From NCBI GenBank assembly GCA_934754655.1, contig CAKVIC010000008.1, positions 28,057-92,056 of the forward strand: a stretch of DNA of 64,000 bases. The letters run 5' to 3'. The stretch's first letter is position 1. Each line of letters starts with the position of its first letter. Of the stretch, positions 1 to 8,937 are shown piece after piece. The notes under the pieces were generated by a model, which was not told the origin of the DNA, did no database searches, and was given only the letters and a program-made list of their open reading frames with translations. This DNA comes from an uncultured Candidatus Melainabacteria bacterium. Lineage in GTDB: Bacteria; Cyanobacteriota; Vampirovibrionia; Gastranaerophilales; Gastranaerophilaceae. A program made the translations under genes and the position numbers.

Positions 1-361
1 GTGATTTAGAAACAAATTCTTCCCAATTAGATGAAAACCATTTTTTTAAATTTTCATCAAAAGTTTTACTGAAATCTGGCTCTTTGGATTTAAAATTCTG
101 AGTTGTTTTAGTTTCTTGATAATGAGTATTTTTTTGTGCGTATGTATAAAAACTTTTTGCCCTATCATATTCACTTTTTTTAATAGGGTTTGATAAAACT
201 TCATAAGCCTCATTAAGTTCTTTGAAACGATTTATTGCTTCAGGAGTATTTCCTGCAACATCCGGATGCCATTTCCGCGCAAGTTTACGATATGCAAGCT
301 TAATCTCAACTGCACTTTCAGAATCTGTTATGCCTAATATTTTATAATAATCTTTAGTCAT
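1..361 (-). CDS. DnaJ-like J-domain protein, 5' part only (runs off left edge)
   Basis: The reverse strand from an ATG at 361 reads without stops to base 1, giving about 120 residues. The N-terminus is a J-domain, beginning MTKDYYKILG with the Hsp70-activating HPD triad at residues 32-34. It is followed by a low-complexity linker rich in Thr, Lys and Phe. J-domain proteins stimulate the ATPase of DnaK-type chaperones. The fragment ends before any Gly/Phe or zinc-binding region, so it cannot be told whether this is DnaJ, a CbpA-like protein or a J-domain-only protein. It is divergent from mnmE, with an 84-bp intergenic region between them. Confidence 0.8.
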   Translation of the reverse strand, partial: MTKDYYKILGITDSESAVEIKLAYRKLARKWHPDVAGNTPEAINRFKELNEAYEVLSNPIKKSEYDRAKSFYTYAQKNTHYQETKTTQNFKSKEPDFSKTFDENLKKWFSSNWEEFVSKS

Positions 362-411
362 ACTTGAGATTTAATGATAATTACAAAAAAGTCAATTGCT
401 TAAAATAATTA

Positions 412-439
412 TTGTTTTATTACCTTCATAAAGTATAAT
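412..439 (+). promoter_or_regulatory. Predicted sigma70-type promoter of mnmE
   Basis: A -35-like TTGTTT (412-417), a 16-bp spacer and a perfect TATAAT (434-439). The predicted transcription start falls at or next to the mnmE ATG at 446, and no Shine-Dalgarno sequence is present, so the transcript may be leaderless. Confidence 0.5.
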
Positions 440-445
440 AAAATT

Positions 446-1780
446 ATGAATGTTAATGATGAATTTGATACAATTGCCGCGATAGCAACCCCTTTTGGAA
501 CAGCTGGAGTTGGGGTTATCAGAATTTCCGGCGATAAGGCGTTTGACATAATTTCAAAAATATTTTCTAATCCAAAGTTTGAACCACGAAAATTTAACCA
601 TGGTTGGATTATAGAAGACAATGTTAAAATTGACGAAGTTATTGTCTTACCTTTTTTTGCGCCTAATAGCTATACCGGCGAAGATGTTATTGAAATTCAA
701 TGCCATGGCGGAATTCAAGTTGTAAAAAATATTTTAGATTTAGTTCTAAAAAATGGTGCGCGCATGGCAGAAAGAGGTGAATTCACTAAACGCGCATTTT
801 TAAATAAACGAATGGATTTATCTCAAGCAGAAGCTGTCGCGGATATTATTCATTCAAAGACTTCTGATTTTGCTAAAGTTTCAATAAAAAATTTAAGTGG
901 GGCTTTAAAAAACAAAATTAATGTTATTAAAAATGATATTTTTAATGTTTTATCAAAAATCACAGCAGGAATAGATTTCCCTGAAGATGTAAAAGAGCCA
1001 GAATATGAATATTTAGCTCAAGAATTTGAGCGCATAGTTTCTGAGATTGATTCAATTTTATCGGGTGCAAATTGTTCGAATCTTTTAAGACAAGGAATTT
1101 CTGTTGCAATTATTGGAAAACCTAATGTTGGGAAATCCTCACTTTTTAATGCATTATTAAACCACGAACGAGCAATTGTAACAGATATTGCAGGAACTAC
1201 ACGTGATATTATTACCGAAACTATTGATTTAGGGTTGCCGGTAACTTTAATTGATACAGCAGGAATTAGAGAAGATAAAGATGTCTCTCATGTCGAAGAA
1301 ATCGGGATTAAATATTCTAAACAATCACTAAAAGATGCTGATTTAATTTTATTTGTTTATGATTCTTCGCAGGGCATGCTACTAGAAGATAAAGAAATTT
1401 TAAAACTGGCTGATGGCAAAAATACTATTTTAATCGCAAATAAAGCGGATATCGCAAATTATCAAGAAGAGAATGTTCTAAACATTTCAGCTTTAAATGG
1501 TAATGGAATAGAGGATTTGAAAAAAATTATTAAATCAAAAGTGTGTGATATTCAAACTGAAGATTTAGAATTTGTAACAAATACTAGACAACAAAATTGC
1601 TTGCAAAAATCAAAACAGGCATTAGAACAAGCTCTTTTAGGTGCAAATTTGCATGAATTACAAGATTTAATTTCTATTGATGTAAAATCAGCCCTTTTAG
1701 CTCTGGAAGAATTAACCGGAGAGCTTATTACTGATGATATTTTAAACAATATATTTGACCATTTTTGTATTGGAAAATAA
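446..1780 (+). CDS. mnmE: tRNA uridine-5-carboxymethylaminomethyl modification GTPase MnmE
   Basis: MnmE works with MnmG to install the (carboxymethyl)aminomethyl group at C5 of wobble uridine 34 in some tRNAs. The 444-residue protein has the normal length. The N-terminal formyl-THF-binding domain occupies roughly 1-120. The G domain inserted in the helical domain has GKPNVGKSS (about 222-230), AGTTRD, DTAG (about 270) and NKAD (about 331). The protein ends in the catalytic signature CIGK. The ATG at 446 is the only sensible start. mnmG is not in the window, but mnmA, which thiolates the same nucleotide, lies at 50.1 kb. Confidence 0.97.
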   Translation: MNVNDEFDTIAAIATPFGTAGVGVIRISGDKAFDIISKIFSNPKFEPRKFNHGWIIEDNVKIDEVIVLPFFAPNSYTGEDVIEIQCHGGIQVVKNILDLVLKNGARMAERGEFTKRAFLNKRMDLSQAEAVADIIHSKTSDFAKVSIKNLSGALKNKINVIKNDIFNVLSKITAGIDFPEDVKEPEYEYLAQEFERIVSEIDSILSGANCSNLLRQGISVAIIGKPNVGKSSLFNALLNHERAIVTDIAGTTRDIITETIDLGLPVTLIDTAGIREDKDVSHVEEIGIKYSKQSLKDADLILFVYDSSQGMLLEDKEILKLADGKNTILIANKADIANYQEENVLNISALNGNGIEDLKKIIKSKVCDIQTEDLEFVTNTRQQNCLQKSKQALEQALLGANLHELQDLISIDVKSALLALEELTGELITDDILNNIFDHFCIGK

Positions 1781-1803
1781 TTTATACCTTAATATTATTA
1801 ACT

Positions 1804-2139
1804 TTAAACAGTAGCTGTGGATAAAGATGCTGCTTCTTCATAAGGATTTTCAATATTATTATCTTGAATAATTTTATATGTTGCATTGAATAATTTTTCT
1901 GAATTATCTGCAATTTGTGGATTTTCAATTAATTCCTTTAAATCTGTATTCACGTTATCAACTCCTTTAAATCTTAACATCATAGAACGTCCAAGAGCTT
2001 CAGCTTTTGGGTCAGAAAAATCTGTTAGTTGTGGATTTTGTTCTGACTGAATCTCTATAGCTTTTTCTTGAGCATTTTTGTTCATTTTTCTGTATTGAAC
2101 ATGTCCGACACTAAAATTTGAGCCATTAATTTCATTCAT
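1804..2139 (-). CDS. Small hypothetical protein
   Basis: A 111-residue soluble protein of unknown function, predicted mostly helical and polar. I recognise no domain. I chose the ATG at 2139 over the in-frame ATG at 2145 because the GAGG at 2147-2150 lies 7 nt before 2139 but only 1 nt before 2145. The N-terminus (MNEINGSNFSVG) has a short aromatic-Gly motif vaguely like those of other unknown proteins in this window (54.4 and 62.4 kb). It converges on mnmE with a 23-bp gap and no obvious terminator. No signal peptide or membrane segment. Confidence 0.65.
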   Translation of the reverse strand: MNEINGSNFSVGHVQYRKMNKNAQEKAIEIQSEQNPQLTDFSDPKAEALGRSMMLRFKGVDNVNTDLKELIENPQIADNSEKLFNATYKIIQDNNIENPYEEAASLSTATV

Positions 2140-2247
2140 ATACATACCTCGTTTTGCTTTTCTTAGGATTACATTATCTAATCTTATTTATCTTAAAACG
2201 TAAAAAAAATATTTTTTGCTAGTTCGCTAATAAAAAATTTACAAAAA

Positions 2248-2276
2248 TTTACTTTTTAATTTTGATTTGATAAAAT
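2248..2276 (+). promoter_or_regulatory. Predicted promoter of the TPR-recN unit
   Basis: TTTACT (2248-2253), a 17-bp spacer and TAAAAT (2271-2276). The predicted start of transcription lies about 1 nt before the ATG at 2284, and there is no Shine-Dalgarno, so this may be a second leaderless transcript. Confidence 0.4.
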
Positions 2277-2283
2277 TGTAGTA

Positions 2284-3462
2284 ATGAAAAGTGCAATAGA
2301 GAAATTACAAGATAATTTAAAACAAGATCCTTCAAACTTCCAAGCTCGGAGAGAATTGGCGGTTGCTTTAGCTTATCAAGGTTTTAATGAAGAAGCTTTA
2401 GCGAATTTGCAGTATTTGGCAAAATACTTTCCTAATGATGCAGATTTACAATATAATTTAGGAATATTATATGAAAAATTAAAAGATTTTAAATCTGCTA
2501 AAATTGCTTACGAAAAAGCCTTAGATATTTCGCCACAAGAAGATTATTTTTATAATTTAGGCGAAGTCTTAGTCGAATTAGAAGATTGGGATAGGGCAAT
2601 TAATAATTTTAATCAGGTATTAAAAACTGATTCTAATGATAGTAATGCATATTTTAATATCGGATATTGTTTTTATAAAAAAAATGATAAAAAAAATGCT
2701 ATAGATAATTTGCAAAAAGCTGTTGATTTAAATCCTAAAGATATTTACGCTTTGTTTTATCTTGGTTCAATTTATCAAGAAGAAGGATTGACTAATTTCG
2801 CGCAAGAAAATTATAGAAAAATTTTAGAAATTTCACCTGATTATAGCTGGGCGTACTACAATTTAGCCCAAATCGCCTATACAAACGGAAATCTCGATGA
2901 CACAAAAGAATATTTATTAAAAGATATTGAATATAATAAAGATGATATTGATGCTTATAAACTTTTAATAAAAATCTATCTCAAAAATTCAGAAACAGAA
3001 GAAGCAATCCAATTGCTTGAAAATCGTATACAAAATGATGAAAATGGCGATTTATTTTACCTTTTGGCACAAGTTTATAAATTTATCGACGACAAAGTTA
3101 ATTATATAAAAAATCTAAGAAATGCGATAAAAAATCCAATGTCATTAACTTATCCCATAGATTTGGTAAAAAAAGAATATCAATATATACGAGGACAAAA
3201 TAAAAATTTTGTAGAAAATCTTCATGAAATTGAAGAATACAACCCTGAAGATTTTGAAGTGGATAACAATCAAGATTTTGAAGATGCAAAAACAGATGAA
3301 AATTTAGATAATCATGATGAAAATTCTTTAGAAGAAGAAAATTTTTATGATGATGAAATAGAAGATGATGATAATGAATATGTAGAGCCTGATGAAGAAG
3401 GCGAAGAAGCTGAAGAAGATTTAGATGAAGAATCTGAAGAGTATGGAGAAGATGACGAATAA
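2284..3462 (+). CDS. Tetratricopeptide repeat protein with acidic tail
   Basis: A 392-residue soluble protein. Residues about 1-290 form a run of tetratricopeptide (TPR) repeats with typical pattern residues, for example NLGILYEKLKDFKSAKIAYEKAL and later NIGYCFYKKNDKKNAI. The last 70 or so residues are almost entirely Asp and Glu. TPR arrays are protein-protein interaction scaffolds. The acidic tail could bind a basic partner or mimic nucleic acid, but this is a guess. It is followed after 3 bp by recN, so the two are probably co-transcribed. No signal peptide is seen. No specific function can be assigned. Confidence 0.85.
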   Translation: MKSAIEKLQDNLKQDPSNFQARRELAVALAYQGFNEEALANLQYLAKYFPNDADLQYNLGILYEKLKDFKSAKIAYEKALDISPQEDYFYNLGEVLVELEDWDRAINNFNQVLKTDSNDSNAYFNIGYCFYKKNDKKNAIDNLQKAVDLNPKDIYALFYLGSIYQEEGLTNFAQENYRKILEISPDYSWAYYNLAQIAYTNGNLDDTKEYLLKDIEYNKDDIDAYKLLIKIYLKNSETEEAIQLLENRIQNDENGDLFYLLAQVYKFIDDKVNYIKNLRNAIKNPMSLTYPIDLVKKEYQYIRGQNKNFVENLHEIEEYNPEDFEVDNNQDFEDAKTDENLDNHDENSLEEENFYDDEIEDDDNEYVEPDEEGEEAEEDLDEESEEYGEDDE

Positions 3463-3465
3463 AGA

Positions 3466-5130
3466 ATGCTAGATAAAATTAATATAAAAAATTACATTTT
3501 AATAGATAATTTAGAACTTGATTTCGCAAATGGTTTAAATATTATTACCGGCGAAACAGGGTCTGGTAAAAGCATTTTGATTAATGCAATTGACATAGCA
3601 TTTGGCGCAAAAGCAGGAAAAGAAGTTATAAAAACAGGCGCTGACAAAGCTATAATCGAACTTACGATAAAAAATCAAAAACAAAATGTTAATAAATTAT
3701 TTGAAGAAAATAGTATTGATAATTACGGTGATGAAATAATTTTATCAAAAGAAATTACTCAAACAGGTTCACGTTCAAGAGTTAATGGGTGCTTAGTTAA
3801 TCAAGATTTTGTAAAAAATTTACGCGAATTATTTTTAGATATTCATTCGCAACATCAAACTTATTCTTTTTTACAACCCAAATATCATATTATCCTTTTA
3901 GATTCTTATCTTAAAAACACTTGTGAAGAATTATTTTCAGAATATAAACAAAAATTTTTAGATTATAAACGCATGCTTGAAGAGTATGAAAATTTAAAAA
4001 ATGCTTCTCAAAAAACCGAAGAACAAATAGATTTTTTAAAATTTCAAGTTAATGAAATCCAAGAAGCAAGTTTAAAATCGCCTAGTGAAGATGAAGAATT
4101 AAGTGCCGAATTAAATGTTTTAGAAAACGTTGAAAAGCTAAAAGAGCTTACCGGCAGTGCTTATTGGACATTATCAGGGGATGATAATAATTCAATATTA
4201 AATGCTCTATTTCAAATTAAAGCTTCTCTTTCAAAAGCTTCAAACCTTGATAACTCTTTAAGCCAATTTGAAGAATCTGCAATAAACTTAATTGATGGCT
4301 TGAAAGATTTATCCTCTTCTTTAAATGATTATTGTTCAAATTTAGAAAATGATACTCAAAGAATTAATGAAATGCAAGAGCGCTTATTTTTATTGGATAA
4401 ACTAAAACGTAAATATGGCGGAACGTTGGAAAATGTTATAGAAACTGGCGCGAAACTAGAAAAAGAACTCGAAAATATAGAATTTTCAACTCAAAATCTT
4501 GAAGATTTAGAAAATAGTATTAAAAGCATAAAAAGCGAACTTTTAAATTTGGCTGAAAAAATATCAGCAAAAAGAAAAGATTATGCACAAGTTTTATCCT
4601 CTTTAATAGTTGAAAAACTTGAAAAACTTGAGCTTCCAAAAGTTCGTTTTGAAATTGGATTTGAGCCGTGTGAACTTTGTCAAAACGGTATTGATAAAGT
4701 TGAGTTTTTAATATCTACAAATGTTTCAGAAGGCTTAAAACCTTTAGCAAAAGTTGCATCAGGCGGTGAAATTTCACGTATCATGCTTGCAATAAAAACA
4801 ATTTTTGCGCAAGCGGATAATATTGAAACAGTTATTTTTGACGAAATTGATACTGGAATCTCCGGAAAAACTTCTCAAGCTGTAGCGGAAGAAATTCAAG
4901 AACTTGCAAAATATATGCAAATAATCATGATTACTCATCAGGCTATAATTGCTTCAAAATCAAATAGACATATCTACGTAAGAAAAACTCAAAAAGATTC
5001 GACCCAAGTAAATATTAATATTTTAGAAGGCACAGAAAAATTAAAAGCTATTGCAGAATTAGCCGGAGGCGAAATTACAGAACAATCAATGCAATTTGCA
5101 AAAACCCTTATGAATACTTCTAATAACTAA
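3466..5130 (+). CDS. recN: DNA repair protein RecN (SMC-like ATPase)
   Basis: RecN is an SMC-like ATPase acting in recombinational repair of double-strand breaks. The 554-residue length is normal. The Walker A motif GETGSGKS lies at about 29-36, a central coiled coil spans about 150-380, the ABC signature ASGGEISRIMLAI begins at about 431, and Walker B is VIFDEIDTGISG at about 455. The H-loop is MITHQ. The start ATG lies 3 bp after the TPR gene stop, so translation is likely coupled. Convergent with tgt. Confidence 0.96.
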   Translation: MLDKINIKNYILIDNLELDFANGLNIITGETGSGKSILINAIDIAFGAKAGKEVIKTGADKAIIELTIKNQKQNVNKLFEENSIDNYGDEIILSKEITQTGSRSRVNGCLVNQDFVKNLRELFLDIHSQHQTYSFLQPKYHIILLDSYLKNTCEELFSEYKQKFLDYKRMLEEYENLKNASQKTEEQIDFLKFQVNEIQEASLKSPSEDEELSAELNVLENVEKLKELTGSAYWTLSGDDNNSILNALFQIKASLSKASNLDNSLSQFEESAINLIDGLKDLSSSLNDYCSNLENDTQRINEMQERLFLLDKLKRKYGGTLENVIETGAKLEKELENIEFSTQNLEDLENSIKSIKSELLNLAEKISAKRKDYAQVLSSLIVEKLEKLELPKVRFEIGFEPCELCQNGIDKVEFLISTNVSEGLKPLAKVASGGEISRIMLAIKTIFAQADNIETVIFDEIDTGISGKTSQAVAEEIQELAKYMQIIMITHQAIIASKSNRHIYVRKTQKDSTQVNINILEGTEKLKAIAELAGGEITEQSMQFAKTLMNTSNN

Positions 5131-5158
5131 AATATAAGCCATCTCAAAGAAATTTTTA

Positions 5159-6277
5159 CTAAAATTTTGGATAATATTCGTTATAAAAATCTTCAAATCT
5201 ATCTTCTAAAATTGCTTGGCGGCATTTTTGTGAAAAATCAATAAGAAATTTTATATTGTGAATAGACATTAAAGCTTGTGCTGTTCCTTCACCACATTTA
5301 TACAAATGACGTAAATATGCTCTAGAATGATTTTTACAACAATAACAATCACAGTTTTCATCAAGCGGTTTAGGGTCATCCCAATATTGAGAATTCTTGA
5401 TTTGTTTTTTGCCCTCATAAGTAAAGAAAGAACCGTGACGAGCATTTCTTGTTGGTAATACACAATCAAACATATCAACACCACGCTTGATTCCATCTAA
5501 TAAATCTTCAGGAGTTCCAACCCCCATTAAGTATCGAGGTTTGTTTTGAGGTAAAAGAGGCGCTGTTAATTCTACAAAGTGGTTCATTGTATCTTTATCC
5601 TCACCAACACTAAGTCCGCCAATTGCGCATCCAACAGAATCAATTGAAGAAATATAAGCCGCACTTTCTTTTCTCAAATCATCATAAAAAGCACCTTGGC
5701 AAATAGGAAATAAGGCTTGATTGGTAGAAGTTTTAGCCTTAATACATCTTTCTAGCCATCTATGTGTACGCTCCATCGCATCTTTTGCGGTTTTGTAATC
5801 ACAAGGGAAAGGAGCACACCAATCAAAAGCCATTATTATATCAGCACCAATTGATTGTTGAATCTCCATTGATATTTCAGGGCTGATAAAATGTTTTTTT
5901 CCATCTTTAGGGTCGCGAAATTCGACCCCTTCTTCTGTTATTTTTCTTAAATGCGCAAGCGAAAACACTTGAAATCCACCGGAATCCGTTAAAACAGGTT
6001 TATCCCAATTCATCCAATTATGTATTCCGCCAAATTTTTCAATTAACTTATGCCCGGCTCTTAAATATAAATGATAAGAATTTGCAAGAATTATTTGCGC
6101 TCCTGTATCATACAAATTGTTATTAGTTACAAGTTTTACAGTAGAATTTGTACCTACCGGCATAAATATAGGTGTTTTTATATCACCATGCGGAGTGTGC
6201 AAAATTCCGGCTCTAGCGCCAGTTTTTGAATCAACATGTTCTAATTTATAACTAAAATTTTCAAAAACTGTTGACAT
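5159..6277 (-). CDS. tgt: Queuine/preQ1 tRNA-guanine transglycosylase
   Basis: Tgt exchanges guanine 34 of GUN-anticodon tRNAs for preQ1 in bacteria, the base-insertion step of queuosine synthesis. The protein shows DSGGFQVFSL, the GVGTPEDLLDGI region, the nucleophile Asp in FDCVLPTRNARHG, and the zinc site CDCYCCKNH. I use the ATG at 6277 (372 residues, MSTVFENF) rather than the upstream ATG at 6325, because 6277 begins 7 bp after the ndk stop and an AAGGT lies within the last ndk codons. The longer version would overlap ndk by 41 bp. ndk and tgt form an operon. Confidence 0.96.
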   Translation of the reverse strand: MSTVFENFSYKLEHVDSKTGARAGILHTPHGDIKTPIFMPVGTNSTVKLVTNNNLYDTGAQIILANSYHLYLRAGHKLIEKFGGIHNWMNWDKPVLTDSGGFQVFSLAHLRKITEEGVEFRDPKDGKKHFISPEISMEIQQSIGADIIMAFDWCAPFPCDYKTAKDAMERTHRWLERCIKAKTSTNQALFPICQGAFYDDLRKESAAYISSIDSVGCAIGGLSVGEDKDTMNHFVELTAPLLPQNKPRYLMGVGTPEDLLDGIKRGVDMFDCVLPTRNARHGSFFTYEGKKQIKNSQYWDDPKPLDENCDCYCCKNHSRAYLRHLYKCGEGTAQALMSIHNIKFLIDFSQKCRQAILEDRFEDFYNEYYPKF

Positions 6278-6284
6278 ACTTTGA

Positions 6285-6773
6285 TTATAGACCTTGTTTA
6301 TTATATCTTTCTTCGTCGTACGCAATTATTTCAGACATAGATTGCCAATTATCAAAAATTTCTTCCGGTTTAAAATACAAACCAATTTCTCTATTTGCGC
6401 TTTCTATTGAATCTGAAGCATGAACAACGTTATATTGCATAACTTGCGCGAAGTCAGCCCTTATTGTACCGACATCTGCTTGCAAAGGATTTGTAGCTCC
6501 AACAGTGTGACGAACACTTTCTACAGCATTATAACCTTCTATTACCATCGCAACAATAGGTCCACTTGTTATATAATATATTAGTCTTTGATAAAACGAT
6601 TTTCCAATATGTTCTGCATAATGTTTTTCTGCTAATTCCGGAGTCACTTGTAATAACTTCATTGCAACAATTTTGAACCCTTTTTCTTCAAAGCGTTCAA
6701 TAATTTTACCTATAATACCTCTTTTAACTCCATCCGGCTTAATTGCCACAAAAGTTCTTTCTTCAGTGCTCAT
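6285..6773 (-). CDS. ndk: Nucleoside diphosphate kinase
   Basis: Ndk transfers the gamma phosphate between nucleoside triphosphates and diphosphates through a phosphohistidine. The active site is NVVHASDS. The N-terminal strand reads TEERTFVAIKPDGVKRG, and RHTVGATNPLQADVGTIRADF is the conserved core. I choose ATG 6773 (162 residues) over the GTG at 6779 because AGGAG lies 5 nt upstream. It is slightly longer than the usual 140-150 residues, with a short C-terminal tail. It is first in an operon with tgt. Confidence 0.97.
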   Translation of the reverse strand: MSTEERTFVAIKPDGVKRGIIGKIIERFEEKGFKIVAMKLLQVTPELAEKHYAEHIGKSFYQRLIYYITSGPIVAMVIEGYNAVESVRHTVGATNPLQADVGTIRADFAQVMQYNVVHASDSIESANREIGLYFKPEEIFDNWQSMSEIIAYDEERYNKQGL

Positions 6774-6873
6774 AATCACTCCTGTATTTAAATCTTTTAA
6801 CCATGTCTAATTAGAGCATAAATCTTGATAAAAGTAAAGTTTATGTGAGTTTTTCTTAAAGTTTTAAATTTAG

Positions 6874-6902
6874 TTGAAAATCTTCAATATCTATTGTATA
6901 AT
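6874..6902 (+). promoter_or_regulatory. Strong predicted promoter of atpD-atpC
   Basis: TTGAAA (6874-6879), a 17-bp spacer and TATAAT (6897-6902), near-consensus for a vegetative sigma factor. Expected transcription start is about 6909, giving a leader of roughly 24 nt that contains the GGAGAGG ribosome-binding site. Confidence 0.75.
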
Positions 6903-6932
6903 CACACAGAGAGGAAGAGGAGAGGTGTCTTT

Positions 6933-8339
6933 ATGGAAACACTTAATAAAAACGAAGGTTTGATTACTCAAATTATTGGACCGGTTATTGACGTTGAATT
7001 TCAACAAGGCGAATTACCGGAAATTTATAACGCATTAAAAATTTATAGTGATGATGGAACTTGCACTGTGGCAGAAGTTCAACAAATGTTAGGCTCTAAC
7101 CGTGTTAGAACAGTAGCAATGTCATCTACAGATGGTTTAAAAAGAGGAATGAAGGTTATCAATACAGGTGAGCCTATTAAAATCCCTGTTGGAAAACCTA
7201 TCCTAGGAAGAATTCTTAATGTTATTGGTGAACCGGTTGATAAAATGGGAGCAATTGAAACAAACGACTATCTTCCTATACATAGAGAATCTCCAAAATT
7301 AGTTGATCAAAATACAAATATTGAAATTTTGGAAACAGGTATTAAAGCGATTGACCTTATTCAACCTTATCAAAAAGGCGGTAAGATTGGTTTATTTGGT
7401 GGTGCTGGTGTTGGTAAAACCGTATTGATTATGGAACTTATTCATAACATTGCATCAGAGCATTCCGGAGTTTCTGTATTCGGTGGTGTTGGAGAAAGAA
7501 CACGTGAAGGGAACGACCTTTGGAATGAAATGAAGGAATCAGGTGTTATTGATAAAGTTGCACTGATTTATGGCCAAATGAACGAACCACCAGGAGCAAG
7601 AATGAGAGTTGGTCTTTCTGCACTAACAGCAGCAGAATATTTTAGAGATTATTCAAAACAAGATGTACTTTTGTTTATTGATAATATTTTTAGATTTACT
7701 CAAGCCGGTTCAGAAGTATCTGCACTTTTAGGACGTATGCCATCAGCCGTTGGATATCAGCCTACATTGGCTACAGAAATGGGTGAATTGCAAGAAAGAA
7801 TTACATCAACAAAAGACGGCTCTATCACTTCTGTTCAAGCGATTTATGTGCCTGCAGATGACTTAACAGATCCGGCTCCGGCAACTACTTTCTCTCACTT
7901 AGATGCATCAACAGTACTTTCTAGACAAATTGCATCATTAGGTATTTATCCGGCGGTTGATCCTCTTGCTTCAAATTCAAGAGTACTTGATCCAAATATT
8001 ATTGGTGAAGAACATTATGAAGTTACAAGAAAAGTTCTTGAAATTCTTCAAAAATATAAGGAATTGCAAGATATTATTGCAATTCTAGGCATGGATGAAC
8101 TTTCTGACGAAGATAAAGAAACCGTTAATCGTGCAAGAAAAATTCAAAGATTCTTGTCACAACCGTTCTTTGTAGCAGAACAATTCTCTGGTATTGCCGG
8201 AAAATATGTTAAACTTGAAGATACAATCAGAGGCTTTAAAGAAATTATTGAAGGCAAGCATGACGATTTGCCTGAGCAAGCTTTCTACATGGTTGGAACA
8301 ATTGAAGAAGCTATCGAAAAGGCAAAAACATTGCAATAA
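6933..8339 (+). CDS. atpD: F-type ATP synthase subunit beta
   Basis: The catalytic subunit of the F1 head. Walker A is GGAGVGKT at about 156-163. Typical blocks such as GERTREGNDLW, LLFIDNIFRFTQAGSEVSALLGRMPSAVGYQPTL (catalytic and DELSD-type regions) and the C-terminal MDELSDEDKETV are intact. The start is the ATG at 6933, preceded by GGAGAGG; an earlier in-frame ATG at 6894 overlaps the promoter -10 region. The length of 468 residues is normal. Only the epsilon gene follows. The rest of the ATP synthase genes are not here, the same split as in Cyanobacteria, where this gene is called atpB. Confidence 0.98.
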   Translation: METLNKNEGLITQIIGPVIDVEFQQGELPEIYNALKIYSDDGTCTVAEVQQMLGSNRVRTVAMSSTDGLKRGMKVINTGEPIKIPVGKPILGRILNVIGEPVDKMGAIETNDYLPIHRESPKLVDQNTNIEILETGIKAIDLIQPYQKGGKIGLFGGAGVGKTVLIMELIHNIASEHSGVSVFGGVGERTREGNDLWNEMKESGVIDKVALIYGQMNEPPGARMRVGLSALTAAEYFRDYSKQDVLLFIDNIFRFTQAGSEVSALLGRMPSAVGYQPTLATEMGELQERITSTKDGSITSVQAIYVPADDLTDPAPATTFSHLDASTVLSRQIASLGIYPAVDPLASNSRVLDPNIIGEEHYEVTRKVLEILQKYKELQDIIAILGMDELSDEDKETVNRARKIQRFLSQPFFVAEQFSGIAGKYVKLEDTIRGFKEIIEGKHDDLPEQAFYMVGTIEEAIEKAKTLQ

Positions 8340-8345
8340 TCTGAC

Positions 8346-8391
8346 AAAGTGAATAAGTGATTGCGAATTCACATCGACACTTATTCACTTT
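8346..8391 (+). promoter_or_regulatory. Perfect 14-bp stem-loop between atpD and atpC
   Basis: AAAGTGAATAAGTG (8346-8359) and its exact complement (8378-8391) enclose an 18-nt loop. No U-tract follows on either strand, so it is not a classical terminator. It lies 7 bp after the atpD stop and 24 bp before atpC. It may stabilise or process the mRNA, or lower epsilon expression relative to beta. Confidence 0.7.
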
Positions 8392-8415
8392 AATACCTAA
8401 TCATTTGGAGTAAAA

Positions 8416-8808
8416 ATGAAATTAAAAATAATAACACACGAAAGAATTGTATACGAAGGTGAAGTTGAAGAGCTTGTAATTCAAACTACATCCGGTCAAA
8501 TGGGTATTTTAAAAGATAGATTACCGATAACAACAGTTTTGGATATAGGTGTTACTAAAGCTAAAGTTGGTGATTCATACAAATTTTTTGCAACAATGGG
8601 CGGAGTCTTTCAGTTTAAAGACAATAACGCCACGATTTTAACTGATGTCTGCGAAGATGGTTGTGATATTGACGTAACAAGAGCTAATGCAGCTAAAAAT
8701 CGTGCAGAAGCTAGACTTGCTGACAACAACGAAAAAATTAATGCTCAAAGAGCGCAGGCTGCACTTGCTCGTTCTTTAGCAAGATTAAAAGCTGCACTTA
8801 GTAAATAA
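8416..8808 (+). CDS. atpC: F-type ATP synthase subunit epsilon
   Basis: The central-stalk subunit that couples and inhibits F1. The N-terminal beta-sandwich carries the family block TTSGQMGILKDRLPI. The C-terminal helical hairpin is Ala- and Arg-rich (about 85-130). The length of 130 residues is normal. A TTTGGAG precedes the ATG. It follows atpD in one transcript, separated by a stable stem-loop. In Cyanobacteria this gene is named atpE. Confidence 0.96.
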   Translation: MKLKIITHERIVYEGEVEELVIQTTSGQMGILKDRLPITTVLDIGVTKAKVGDSYKFFATMGGVFQFKDNNATILTDVCEDGCDIDVTRANAAKNRAEARLADNNEKINAQRAQAALARSLARLKAALSK

Positions 8809-8937
8809 TATATTAATTTTTAACCTAAATTTTTTGCAAATTATCTGTTATACGCTAATACCTTTATATTATAAAAAGTTGACAGATTTGTTAATGGGTG
8901 CGAAAATTAATAAATAAAGAGCAAGGGATAATATTGT

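Noticed and set aside
8879..8907. TTGACA as a promoter for kdsD
   Set aside because: The -35 is perfect, but the base positions 17-18 bp downstream (GAAAAT) are a poor -10. I leave it open rather than call it.
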